From an uncultured delta proteobacterium (GTDB lineage: Bacteria; Myxococcota; Myxococcia; Myxococcales; 40CM-4-68-19): a stretch of 64,000 bases of DNA. Below, one piece after another: positions 9,132 through 16,773 of the stretch. The DNA lies in the NCBI GenBank assembly GCA_903911145.1, contig CAIWCD010000030.1, positions 124,001 to 188,000 of the forward strand, read 5' to 3'. Position 1 is the stretch's first letter, and every line of letters begins with the position of its first letter. A program made the translations under genes and the position numbers. The notes below the pieces were generated by a model that was given only the letters and a program-made list of their open reading frames with translations, made no database searches and was not told where the DNA came from.

Positions 9132-10029
9132 CCTTCTCCGCATCGGAGCGGCCGAGAATGCCGCTGGGCTTGACGAGCAGGATGATGATCAACATCGCGA
9201 ACGCGACCGCATCGCGCCACGATGAACTCCAGTATCCGGCGACGAGCTGCTCCGCGAGACCGAGCAGGAGGCCGCCGAGCATCGCGCCCGGAACATTTCC
9301 GATCCCGCCGAGCACGGCCGCGACGAACGCCTTGAGGCCGGGCATCAGCCCCATCAGTGGATGCACGCTCGGATACTTGCTCGCGTAGAGCAGGCCCGCC
9401 GCGGCCGCGAGCACCGAGCCGAGCACGAACGTAAACGAGATGATGAAGTCGGTGTTGATCCCCATCAGCGACGCGACCTGCGCATTCCACGAGACCGCGC
9501 GCATCGCGGTTCCGATGCGGGTGTGGAAGACGATGCGCTGGAGGATCAGCATCAGCGCGATCGAGACGACGAAGACGATCACGTCGACGTAGCCGAGCGA
9601 GAGCCCGCCGAGGTTGAGGGCCTCGCGCCGAGGCAGAATTCCAAACGGATTGGGAGTGGGGCCGAAGAGATTCTGCCCGCCGTACTCGAGGAGGAAACTG
9701 ACGCCGATGGCGGTGATCAGCGAGTTGATGCGCGGCGCGTTTCGCAGCGGCCGGTAGGCGACGCGCTCGATGATGAAGCCGACGACGCCGCAGATCGCCA
9801 TCGAGAGAATTCCGACGAGGGCGGCGCCCCAGAAGCTCGGATTCTGCGCCTCGCCCGACCATTTCGCCGACGCGTAGTAGCCCATCATCGCGCCGAGCAT
9901 GAAGACATCGCCGTGCGCGAAGTTGATGAGCTTCAAGACGCCGTAGACCATCGTGTAGCCGAGCGCGATGAGCGCGTAGATCGCGCCCAGGCTGAGGCCA
10001 TCGACGATGTGCTGGAGCAGTTCGATCAC
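9127..10029 (-). CDS. livH: Branched-chain amino acid ABC permease LivH
   Basis: 300 residues with eight or so hydrophobic segments in the LivH pattern, including the N-terminal GLSLGAIYALIALGYTMVYG stretch and NFAHGDVFMLGA that mark this family. It pairs with the LivM half of the fused livMG product to form the membrane channel. The start is GTG with only a weak purine-rich AGAGAG stretch upstream. It lies 28 bases downstream of the binding-protein gene. Confidence 0.95.
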   Translation of the reverse strand: MIELLQHIVDGLSLGAIYALIALGYTMVYGVLKLINFAHGDVFMLGAMMGYYASAKWSGEAQNPSFWGAALVGILSMAICGVVGFIIERVAYRPLRNAPRINSLITAIGVSFLLEYGGQNLFGPTPNPFGILPRREALNLGGLSLGYVDVIVFVVSIALMLILQRIVFHTRIGTAMRAVSWNAQVASLMGINTDFIISFTFVLGSVLAAAAGLLYASKYPSVHPLMGLMPGLKAFVAAVLGGIGNVPGAMLGGLLLGLAEQLVAGYWSSSWRDAVAFAMLIIILLVKPSGILGRSDAEKV

Positions 10030-10057
10030 GGCGCGTTCTCTCTCTTGAAAAGAGCGC

Positions 10058-11209
10058 CTACTCGGGCTGGATGCGCGTGACGAACTCGTACTTGCCGCCC
10101 TTGCCGATCTTGAGCACGACGGCCGGCTTGACCGGATTGCGATTGGCGTCGAGCGAGATGTCGCCAGTGACGCCTGCGAAGTTCTTCATCGTGGCGAGCG
10201 CGTCGCGAATGCTCGGCCCGGAGAGATCCGGCGCGCGCGTCATTGCATCCGCGAGCATGCCCGCCGCGTCGTAGGCCTGCGCTGCGAGCGAGTCTGGAAC
10301 GAGCCCGGTGACCTGCTTGTAGTGAGCGACGAATGCCTGGATGCGCGGGCTCGGATCATCGACCGAATAGTGATTCGAGAAGTAGCTCCCCTCGAGCGCC
10401 GCGCCGCCGATCTCGTAGAGCTTCTCGGAGTCCCAGCCGTCGCCGCCGAGCAGCGGAACCGCGAGCCCGAGCTCCTTCGCCTGGCGCGCGATCAGGCCCG
10501 TGTCCGTGTAATAGCCCGGCTCGAAGATCGCTTCGGGACTCTTCGCCTTGATGTTCGTCAGCTGCGCCTTGAAGTCGACGTCGCCCTGCGAAAACGATTC
10601 GGTCGCGACGATCGTGCCACCCATCTTGGTGAACTGCTCGGCGAAGACCTTCGCGAGGCCGACCGAGTAGTCGTTGCGCACGTCCTTGAGGATCGCGACC
10701 TTCGAGAGCTTGAGCGTCTCGTGCGCGAACTTCGCCATCACGAATCCCTGGAACGCGTCGATGAAGCAGGCGCGGAAGATGTAGTCGCCGACCGCAGTCA
10801 CCTTCTCGTTCGTCGACGATGGCGAGATCATCGGGACGTGCGCCATCTGCGCCTTCGGCGCCATCCAGAGCGAGCGCGTCGAGGCCACTTCGCCGAGCAG
10901 CGCCGTCACGTGATCGCTCGCGATCAGGCGGGTCGCGGCCGTCGCGGCCTCTTCGGGCTTGCCCTGATCATCGAGCGTCACCAGCTTGATCTGCCGCCCC
11001 TTGATGCCGCCCTTCGCATTGAGCTCATCGAAGAAGATGCGAAAGCCGCGATCGGACGAGGTCCCGAATGTCGCCTCGGTGCCAGTGGTCGACGCGACGT
11101 GCCCGATGACGATCGGCCCCTTCGCGTCGGCGCCGACGAGACCGGAGCCCTGCTGCTTCTGGCAGGCGACGAGTGCAGCGAGAAGAAGGACGGTCGATCG
11201 CAGGCGCAT
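10058..11209 (-). CDS. livK: Branched-chain amino acid binding lipoprotein (LivK/LivJ type)
   Basis: 383 residues. A short signal ends in the lipobox LVAC with C16, so the mature protein is membrane-anchored rather than free. A type I periplasmic binding fold follows, with early IVIGHVASTTGTEATFG and RGFRIFFDELNAKGGI segments characteristic of leucine/isoleucine/valine or amide binding proteins. It is the first gene of the livK-livH-livMG-livF operon. A ~234-bp palindromic element (11288-11521), oriented in the same direction, ends 78 bases upstream of its start, so its promoter must lie within or near that element. Confidence 0.92.
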   Translation of the reverse strand: MRLRSTVLLLAALVACQKQQGSGLVGADAKGPIVIGHVASTTGTEATFGTSSDRGFRIFFDELNAKGGIKGRQIKLVTLDDQGKPEEAATAATRLIASDHVTALLGEVASTRSLWMAPKAQMAHVPMISPSSTNEKVTAVGDYIFRACFIDAFQGFVMAKFAHETLKLSKVAILKDVRNDYSVGLAKVFAEQFTKMGGTIVATESFSQGDVDFKAQLTNIKAKSPEAIFEPGYYTDTGLIARQAKELGLAVPLLGGDGWDSEKLYEIGGAALEGSYFSNHYSVDDPSPRIQAFVAHYKQVTGLVPDSLAAQAYDAAGMLADAMTRAPDLSGPSIRDALATMKNFAGVTGDISLDANRNPVKPAVVLKIGKGGKYEFVTRIQPE

Positions 11210-11287
11210 TGATTTGCCTCTTCAGCAGGAGCGTGAAAAGCCGGCTTGCTTAGCATTCACGAGGAGGAGTCGCAACGAGCGAGGAGT

Positions 11288-11521
11288 GCGGCGGCCGGGT
11301 GCAGGGGCTTTGCGGGCGACACGCACCTTTACGTCTCGGGGCGCGATCGAGGGAACGCACGAGGTGAGTCAGCGCGGCGGCATGTCTCGAGGAGAGTTCA
11401 TACGCGCGGACGAGCGCGGCTCGGCTCCCGGAGCCGGCCGCTCTCGAGAAGAGGACGCGATCGAGCGAAACCGGGGTCGGGGCGAAATGTCGCCCGCAAA
11501 GCCTCTGCACCCGGCCGCCGC
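11288..11521 (-). repeat. Palindromic element family A, copy A1 (upstream of livK)
   Basis: Arms 11288-11320 and 11489-11521 are 33-bp inverted repeats with a single mismatch. Read on the minus strand, the core begins ATTTCGCCCCGACC and CCGGTTTCGC, and ends near CGCCCCGAGA and AGGTGCGTGT, as in copies A2 and A4. The middle of the core has diverged but still folds as GC-rich hairpins (GGCTCCGGGAGCC). The arms share no sequence with those of other copies except the innermost GGCRAC-like bases. Confidence 0.8.
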
Positions 11522-11619
11522 CGTCACGAGCTGGTTTCGACAAGAGGAGCCGAGCAAAAAATGCATCTCGCTTCCGTCCGGTCTTCTTCGTATGGCCGCA
11601 GGCCGAATCGCACGAGATG

Positions 11620-11860
11620 GCGCGCTGGGCCGCGCGGGGAGCGGGCGGCAACATTTCGCCCCGACCATCACGCTCCGGTTTCGCCTGGCACGCGCATTCG
11701 AGATCAAGCGCCGGCGTCCGGGACGCCGAAGCGCGACCGCCAGCGAGATTCATTTCGCACGACGGATCCGCCGCGCCGCTGGCTTACGCGCGAGCATCTT
11801 CGCCGCGCCCGAGACATCCAGGTGCGTGTTGCCGCCCGCTCCCCGCGCGGCCCAGCGCGC
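11620..11860 (+). repeat. Palindromic element family A, copy A2 (upstream of the response regulator)
   Basis: Arms 11620-11652 and 11828-11860 are perfect 33-bp inverted repeats around a 175-bp core. The core holds GGCGTCCGGGACGCC, a small palindrome, and a GCCAGC/GCTGGC pair that could form an inner stem. It lies 98 bp from copy A1 in the opposite orientation; the spacer between them (11522-11619) shows no gene. It ends 41 bases before the response regulator start. Confidence 0.85.
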
Positions 11861-11889
11861 ACTCCTCCCTCCGCGACCCGATCTCCGGT

Positions 11890-11895
11890 TACACT
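11890..11895 (+). promoter_or_regulatory. Possible -10 box for a leaderless response regulator mRNA
   Basis: TACACT lies 6 bases upstream of the GTG start at 11902. No good -35 is seen. Transcription would begin at or next to the start codon. Confidence 0.3.
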
Positions 11896-11901
11896 CCGTG
11901 C

Positions 11902-13293
11902 GTGCCTCGCATCCTCGTCGTCGACGACAACCCCGAGCTCCTCGCGCTGCTCTCGTCCTCCTTCGCGGACGCGGGCTACAGCGTGCTCACCGCGCAGCGC
12001 GGTCGTTCGGCGCTCGAGCTCGCCAAGCGCGAGAAGCCCGATCTCGCGATCGTCGATGTGCTGCTCCCCGATCTGATGGGCTTCGAAGTGGGTGAGTCGC
12101 TGCAGCGGCTGCACATCCCGGTCGCTTTCATGTCGGGCGTGCACAAGGGCGGCAAGGCGGCCTCCGCGGCGATGCACCGGTACGGCGCGATCGGATATTT
12201 CGAGAAGCCGTTCGATCGCAAAGCGCTGCTCGCGCTGGTGGCCAAGCACGCGCCCATCGCGGCCCCGCCCGCTGCTCCTGCGCAGGCCTGGGATGTCGAC
12301 GTCGCGGAAGGAGTCGTCGGGCCTACGGAGGCGATGAAGCTGACGGGGCACATCGCACTGACCTCGGGGGCGACGCGCGCGAGCATTCAGGGGGCGGCGC
12401 TGGAGCTGCGCGCAGAGCAGCCGCGCCCTGCCGAGATTGCGACCGACGATGGCGACAACGTCGAGATCGAGAGTGAGGTTCCCGTCGTCGCGGAGAGTGC
12501 GTCGCCCGCGATCGCCGTCCCTCCACCTCCTCCGATCGCCGCGCTCGCCGGGCTGTCTGGATTGGGTGCAAATTTCTCGGGGACGATCGACAACAATCTG
12601 CCGCAGCTGCTCGCCGCGTTCCTCGCCACGCAGGAGACGGGCGAGCTCGGGCTCTCTCGAGGGCAGGTGAAGAAGATCATCTATTTCGAGCGCGGCATGC
12701 CCGTCTTCGCGCTCTCCAATCTCGTCGCGGAGCGGCTCGGGCAGTTTCTCGTGCGCGCGGGACGCATCAGCGAGGAGACCTTGCGCGGGGCGGTCGAGGA
12801 GGGCCGCCGGACCAGGCAGCGCACGGGCGATGTGCTCATCCAGACCGGCGCGCTTACGGAGCAGGAGCGCCTCTACTTCGTCGGCCAGCAGATCAAGAGC
12901 ATCCTCTACAGCCTCTTCGCGTGGACCGATGGGCAGTACCAGTTGACGTTTCAGGATCGCGCCCGCGAAGAGTCGATCAAGCTCGACCTCCATCCTGCGA
13001 CGCTGGTGCTGCGCGGGATCAAGAAGCTCTACAAGCCGGAGCGGCTGCAGCGGATCCTTTCGTCGGATGAACGCCCTCTTCCGGGGCCCGACCCGCTTTT
13101 CTCACTCTCGGATGTCGAACTGCAGGGCTGGGAAGCGATGATGATCGCGCGCTGCGATGGCTCGCGCACGGTGCGGGAGTTGGTCGCGCTCACAGGCAAG
13201 CCCGAGTTGGAGGCGCTCGGAACTCTGGTCGCGCTTTACTCGATGCGCATCCTGGAAAAGAATCTCCTTCCTGTGCACGGGCCACAAGGCTAG
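11902..13293 (+). CDS. Response regulator with C-terminal DUF4388 domain
   Basis: 463 residues from a GTG start chosen because the receiver fold begins at once (PRILVVDDN) and the upstream frame runs into repeat A2. Residues 1-120 are a receiver domain with the DD pair at 8-9, phospho-acceptor D52 and a conserved lysine in the EKPF motif. A Pro/Ala/Glu-rich linker follows. From about residue 224 (FSGTIDNNLPQLL) there is a DUF4388-type domain, then helical segments resembling those of type II secretion ATPase N-domains. In Myxococcota such proteins take part in motility, polarity or development signalling, but the output here is unknown. There is no DNA-binding domain. The hybrid kinase follows 51 bases later and is its likely partner. 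Confidence 0.85.
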   Translation: MPRILVVDDNPELLALLSSSFADAGYSVLTAQRGRSALELAKREKPDLAIVDVLLPDLMGFEVGESLQRLHIPVAFMSGVHKGGKAASAAMHRYGAIGYFEKPFDRKALLALVAKHAPIAAPPAAPAQAWDVDVAEGVVGPTEAMKLTGHIALTSGATRASIQGAALELRAEQPRPAEIATDDGDNVEIESEVPVVAESASPAIAVPPPPPIAALAGLSGLGANFSGTIDNNLPQLLAAFLATQETGELGLSRGQVKKIIYFERGMPVFALSNLVAERLGQFLVRAGRISEETLRGAVEEGRRTRQRTGDVLIQTGALTEQERLYFVGQQIKSILYSLFAWTDGQYQLTFQDRAREESIKLDLHPATLVLRGIKKLYKPERLQRILSSDERPLPGPDPLFSLSDVELQGWEAMMIARCDGSRTVRELVALTGKPELEALGTLVALYSMRILEKNLLPVHGPQG

Positions 13294-13344
13294 GACGAAG
13301 CAGACGTCTTGCGCGGTGGCGGGGGGATTTTCTCGCGGAGCGCG

Positions 13345-14910
13345 ATGAGCAGCTTGCAGCCAGAAGAGAAGACCGTTCGCCCCTTGCGCATCCTCCGGAT
13401 CGCGCCGACGGACGGTGACGTCGAGACGCTGACGCGTGAGCTTCTGCGTGCGCAGTTCGCGCCCTCCTGGCTGCGCGTCGAGACACAGACTGCGCTCGAC
13501 GCGGCGCTTGAGCGCGAGACGTGGGATCTCGTGCTCACCGACTGGACGTTGCCGGCTCTCGATGCGGTGGGCGTGTTCGCGGCGCTCGCGGTGCGGGAGC
13601 GGAAGGTCGCGTTCGTCGCCATCGCCAGTGAGCGCGATGCGGAGTCTCTGCTGGAGGCGATGCGGGCTGGCATCCACTACGTGGTGCCCAGAGAGAGCCT
13701 CTTTCTCCTCGGTGCCGTGATCGAGCAGGCCCAGCTTGCGGTGCAGCGAAGTATCGAGCGGCGGCGAATCGAAGAGCAGCTGGTCGTGGCTGACCGCATG
13801 GTGTCGGTCGGGACGCTCGCCGCGGGCGTGGCGCACGAGATCAACAATCCGCTTGCGACCGTGCTCGCGAACCTCGAACTCGCAACGCGCGAGACTGCCG
13901 ATCTGCTGCGTGCGCAGGGAGAACTTCCGCGGCTGCTCGAGCTGCGCGACGAGCTGCGGGATGCCCGCGAGGCGGCCGAGCGCGTGCGTGCGACCGTGCG
14001 CGATCTGAAAACCTTCTCTCGCTCCGACGACGAATCGCTGGGCCCGATCGATCTGCAACGCGTGCTCGATTCCTCGGCGCGCATGGCGTGGAACGAAGTT
14101 CGCCACCGGGCGCGACTGGTGAAGGATTACCAACCGGCGCCCGCGGTCGAGGGAAACGAAGCGCGTCTCGGCCAGGTCTTTCTCAACCTGATCGTCAATG
14201 CGGCGCAGGCGATTCCCGAGGGGAAAGCCGACGAGCATCAGATCTCGCTGGTCATTCGCAGCACGACCGCCGAGGTGATCGTGGAGGTGCACGACAGCGG
14301 CGCGGGCATTCCTCCCGAAGTGCTTACACTCATCTTCGCGCCGTTCTTCACGACCAAGCCGGTCGGCGTCGGCACGGGGCTCGGCCTCTCGATCAGCCAG
14401 CGCATCATCAACAAGCTGGGTGGACGCATCACCGTCGAGAGCGAAGTCGGGAAAGGCACCGTCTTTCGCGTGCACCTGCGTCGGGCGCAGACGGTGGCGC
14501 CGTCCCCGCCAGACGAGTTGGTCAGCAGCGCGCCTCCGCCGCCCCGGCGCGGCAAGCTGCTCGTGATTGAAGACGAACCGTCGCTGCTGCTCGCGATCGA
14601 GCGCACGCTCTCGGGACACCACGACGTCACCACACTTTCGCGCGCCTACGGTGCTCTCGAGCGGATCGTCGCGGGCGCCCGGTACGACGTGATTCTCTGC
14701 GACCTGATGATGCCGGAGATGACCGGCATGGATCTTCACGCCGCGCTGCTCTCGGCCGCGCCAGACCAGGCTTTGCGGATGATCTTCCTCTCCGGCGGGA
14801 CGTTCACTCCGCGAGCGCGCGCGTTCCTCGATCAGGTGCCGAACCTGCGCATCGAGAAGCCGTTCGAGTTGATGGAGTTGCGGACGATTGTGGGCGAGCG
14901 CGTGCGCTGA
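13345..14910 (+). CDS. Hybrid sensor histidine kinase with N- and C-terminal receiver-like domains
   Basis: 521 residues; ATG 13345 is chosen for the GGAG just upstream and because the fold starts there. Residues about 10-130 look like a receiver-like domain (DLVLTDWTLP). Then come HisKA with H164 in GVAHEINNP and a HATPase with NLIVNAAQAIP, DSGAGIP and GTGLGLSIS boxes. A C-terminal receiver follows with acceptor D453 (ILCDLMMPE) and a conserved K in EKPF. No membrane segment is visible, so it is a cytoplasmic phosphorelay protein. It probably acts with the preceding response regulator. The TGA stop lies inside the first arm remnant of repeat copy A3. Confidence 0.92.
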   Translation: MSSLQPEEKTVRPLRILRIAPTDGDVETLTRELLRAQFAPSWLRVETQTALDAALERETWDLVLTDWTLPALDAVGVFAALAVRERKVAFVAIASERDAESLLEAMRAGIHYVVPRESLFLLGAVIEQAQLAVQRSIERRRIEEQLVVADRMVSVGTLAAGVAHEINNPLATVLANLELATRETADLLRAQGELPRLLELRDELRDAREAAERVRATVRDLKTFSRSDDESLGPIDLQRVLDSSARMAWNEVRHRARLVKDYQPAPAVEGNEARLGQVFLNLIVNAAQAIPEGKADEHQISLVIRSTTAEVIVEVHDSGAGIPPEVLTLIFAPFFTTKPVGVGTGLGLSISQRIINKLGGRITVESEVGKGTVFRVHLRRAQTVAPSPPDELVSSAPPPPRRGKLLVIEDEPSLLLAIERTLSGHHDVTTLSRAYGALERIVAGARYDVILCDLMMPEMTGMDLHAALLSAAPDQALRMIFLSGGTFTPRARAFLDQVPNLRIEKPFELMELRTIVGERVR

Positions 14911-15105
14911 GGCGGGCGCGGCGAAGACGCTCACGCGTAAGCCAGCGCGGCGGAAGATGCCTCGCGCGAAATCAATCTCGCTGGCGGTCGCGCTTCGGCG
15001 TCCCGGACGCCGGCGCTGTGGAGAAGCCTTGCGCGTGCTCAGCGAAACAGCATCGTGATGGTTGGGGCGAAACGTTGCCGGCCGCTCCCCGCCACGCCCC
15101 GCCTC
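14909..15105 (-). repeat. Palindromic element family A, copy A3 (truncated)
   Basis: Read on the minus strand, the copy starts with a full arm (15074-15105) and the conserved ...GGCAAC-GTTTCGCCCC opening. It runs through GGCGTCCSGGACGCC and the GCGCTGGCTTACGCGTGAGCG end box, but lacks the final AGATATCCAGGTGCGTGTTGCC and most of the second arm. Only the outermost 8 bases of that arm (14909-14916, GAGGCGGG) remain complementary to the first, overlapping the kinase stop codon. This fits an internal deletion. Confidence 0.7.
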
Positions 15106-15388
15106 GACGCTCGCAACCGATGTTCGTTCTCGCGCACGTGTGCATTCGATTCCCACGCGTACGAGCCGGACTGGGCGCGAACAGCGACGAGGGGTTCGAT
15201 GAGATCTTCGAGGCCCGAGGCCGCAGACCGTCAGTCGCGAGGAGATGGCGCGCATTCCGTATCAACATGGCGTCACGCGCGACTGGTCGACGTCGCCGGC
15301 GCTGCCTCCGGATGGCAGCTGTCAAGAGCAGCAGCAGATGCTCGTTCCGCCGAGGGCGCTCGAGCCGTCTGGACAGCGAGCGTCGGTG
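15106..15388. other. Intergenic stretch with no clear gene
   Basis: Between repeat A3 and the broken ORF at 15389. Short open frames cross it in all plus-strand frames, one with an ATG at 15245, but none has a spaced ribosome-binding site or a recognisable motif. No promoter or terminator stands out. Confidence 0.4.
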
Positions 15389-15755
15389 ATGGACACTCCG
15401 GCCGGCCCTCCTCCCGCGGGAACCAAGGCGTCGTTTCCCAATCCAACGCACACCGACCTGATCGATCTGCCGCTCGCACTCCTGCGCCACTCGGCCAACG
15501 CGCAGAGCTATCTCAATCAGCCCCAGCGATGAGGCGCTCGGCGGTCTGCAGCCCGAATCGCGCGAGACGCTCGAGCCCGCGCTGGTGGCGGCCTACGTGA
15601 CTTCGACCAACTGCGAGCTGCTGGCTCACGAGCCGGACCTGCGCGCGAGGAGCGCGCTCGAGCTGACGCTGCGACGCTGGACGGACAAGAGCGAGCGCAT
15701 CGAGAGAGCCTGCAAGAAAGCGCTCGAGAAGATCACGGCGCTCGAGAAGAAGTAG
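15389..15755 (+). pseudogene. Small unrecognised ORF broken by a +1 shift in a CCCC run
   Basis: From ATG 15389 the frame encodes about 45 residues and meets a stop at 15530. Removing one C from the CCCC run at 15521-15524 instead continues into a frame open to the TAG at 15753-15755, giving a protein of about 122 residues. The joined product has a Pro-rich start, then ALLRHSANAQ, ALGGLQPESRETLEPALVAAY and a basic, helical Lys/Glu-rich tail. I do not recognise the family; a faint likeness to carboxymuconolactone decarboxylase-type proteins is too weak to name. It is flanked by repeats A3 and A4. It may be a decayed gene or an intact gene with a base-calling error. Confidence 0.4.
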
Positions 15756-15852
15756 CCGCCGCGCTCGCGCCGCTTCTTGATCGGTCCCATTCCGTCGAGC
15801 ACGGACACGCCGAAAAATCCCGCCGCTCGCGCGATGCGAAATCCCCCGAGTA

Positions 15853-16092
15853 GCCCGGGGCGGCGTTGAGCGGTCCGGGCAACATTTCGCCCCGACCATC
15901 ACGATCCGGTTTCGCCTACGCCGCGCACTGCTCTCAACAAGCGCTGGCGTCCGGGACGACGAAGCGCGACCGCCAGCGCAGAATCCTCTCGCACGACGGA
16001 TCTGCCGCCGCGCTGGCTTACGCGTGAGCGTCTTCGCCGCGCCCGAGATATCCAGGTGCGTGTTGCCCGGACCGCTCAACGCCGCCCCGGGC
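15853..16092 (+). repeat. Palindromic element family A, copy A4 (upstream of nuoE)
   Basis: Arms 15853-15883 and 16062-16092 are perfect 31-bp inverted repeats around a 178-bp core. The core is very close to that of A2: ATTTCGCCCCGACCATCACG near the start, GGCGTCCGGGACG and GCGACCGCCAGCG in the middle, and CTGGCTTACGCGTGAGCGTC and TATCCAGGTGCGTG near the end. The arms are unrelated to those of A2. The element ends 54 bp before a consensus -35 box for nuoE. Confidence 0.85.
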
Positions 16093-16146
16093 CCACCCGA
16101 ATTCGCACCCGCGCCCCGCCGAGATTTTCCGATCGCGCGCCCGTCC

Positions 16147-16175
16147 TTGACACCCCCCCGTGATCGCACTAATCG
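16147..16175 (+). promoter_or_regulatory. Sigma-70-like promoter of the nuo cluster, probably leaderless
   Basis: TTGACA at 16147-16152 is followed by ACTAAT at 16168-16173 (15-bp spacing) or TAATCG at 16170-16175 (17-bp spacing). The start codon is at 16186, so the mRNA leader would be only a few bases long. Confidence 0.5.
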
Positions 16176-16185
16176 TCCGCGCCCG

Positions 16186-16773
16186 ATGATCCCCTTGACG
16201 CGTCCTGCCGGTCCGGTTCCGTCGCCGTTCAACGCAGATCAGCAAGCCCGTTTCGATGCTGGTTTCGCCAAGGCGATTGCCAAATACCCCGCGGACAAGA
16301 AGCGCGCTGCGCTCTTGGCCGTCCTCCACCTCGCGCAGGAACAGCTCGGTTGGCTGCCCGAAGCGGCGATGGCCTACGTCGGGTTTCTCCTCGACGTTCC
16401 GGCCGTGCGGGTGCGGGAGGTGGCGACCTTCTACACGATGTATCGGCTCAAGCCGGTCGGCTGCCACCACCTCGAGATCTGCAACTCGGTCTCCTGCTGG
16501 TCGAAGGGCTCCGAGGCGCTCCTCAAGCACGCAAAGGAGAAGCTCGGCGTCCACGCAGGCGAGGTCACGCCCGACGGGAAGTTCTCCTTCGGTGAGGTCG
16601 CGTGCCTTGCGGGCTGCGGCTACGCGCCGTCGATGGTTGTCAACAACTACGCGTACGCGGAAGACATGACTCCCGAGAAGTTCGACGCGCTCATCGAGAA
16701 GCTGAAGAACGAGCCCGGTCAGAACATCGCCGACTTCCCGAAGAACCACGACACGGGGCGCGCCCATGGCTAA
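16186..16773 (+). CDS. nuoE: NADH-quinone oxidoreductase subunit E (24-kDa, 2Fe-2S)
   Basis: 195 residues. The four cysteines that hold the N1a 2Fe-2S cluster are present as C99-x4-C104 and C140-x3-C144. The thioredoxin-like fold of the family is recognisable from EVATFYTMYRLKPVGCH. ATG 16186 is chosen because earlier in-frame starts lie in repeat A4 and a promoter lies just before it. With NuoF it forms the NADH-dehydrogenase module of complex I in the cytoplasmic arm. It is the first gene of a nuoEF-JKLMN cluster and overlaps nuoF by 8 bases. Confidence 0.95.
   Translation: MIPLTRPAGPVPSPFNADQQARFDAGFAKAIAKYPADKKRAALLAVLHLAQEQLGWLPEAAMAYVGFLLDVPAVRVREVATFYTMYRLKPVGCHHLEICNSVSCWSKGSEALLKHAKEKLGVHAGEVTPDGKFSFGEVACLAGCGYAPSMVVNNYAYAEDMTPEKFDALIEKLKNEPGQNIADFPKNHDTGRAHG

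Noticed and set aside
13102-15255. Long minus-strand open frame (717 codons) opposite the hybrid kinase
   Set aside because: It mirrors the kinase in another frame, is full of Arg/His/Asp-rich filler and has no motif; such shadows are expected in GC-rich DNA.
15018-15600. Overlapping plus-strand open frames in the repeat island
   Set aside because: They begin inside repeat A3, have Arg/Ser-rich shadow composition and no domain; only the joined frame at 15389-15755 looked possible.
11210-16185. Family A elements as retron or other reverse-transcriptase-linked RNA
   Set aside because: Long end repeats around a structured core recall retron RNAs, but no reverse transcriptase or partner gene is present and there are several copies.
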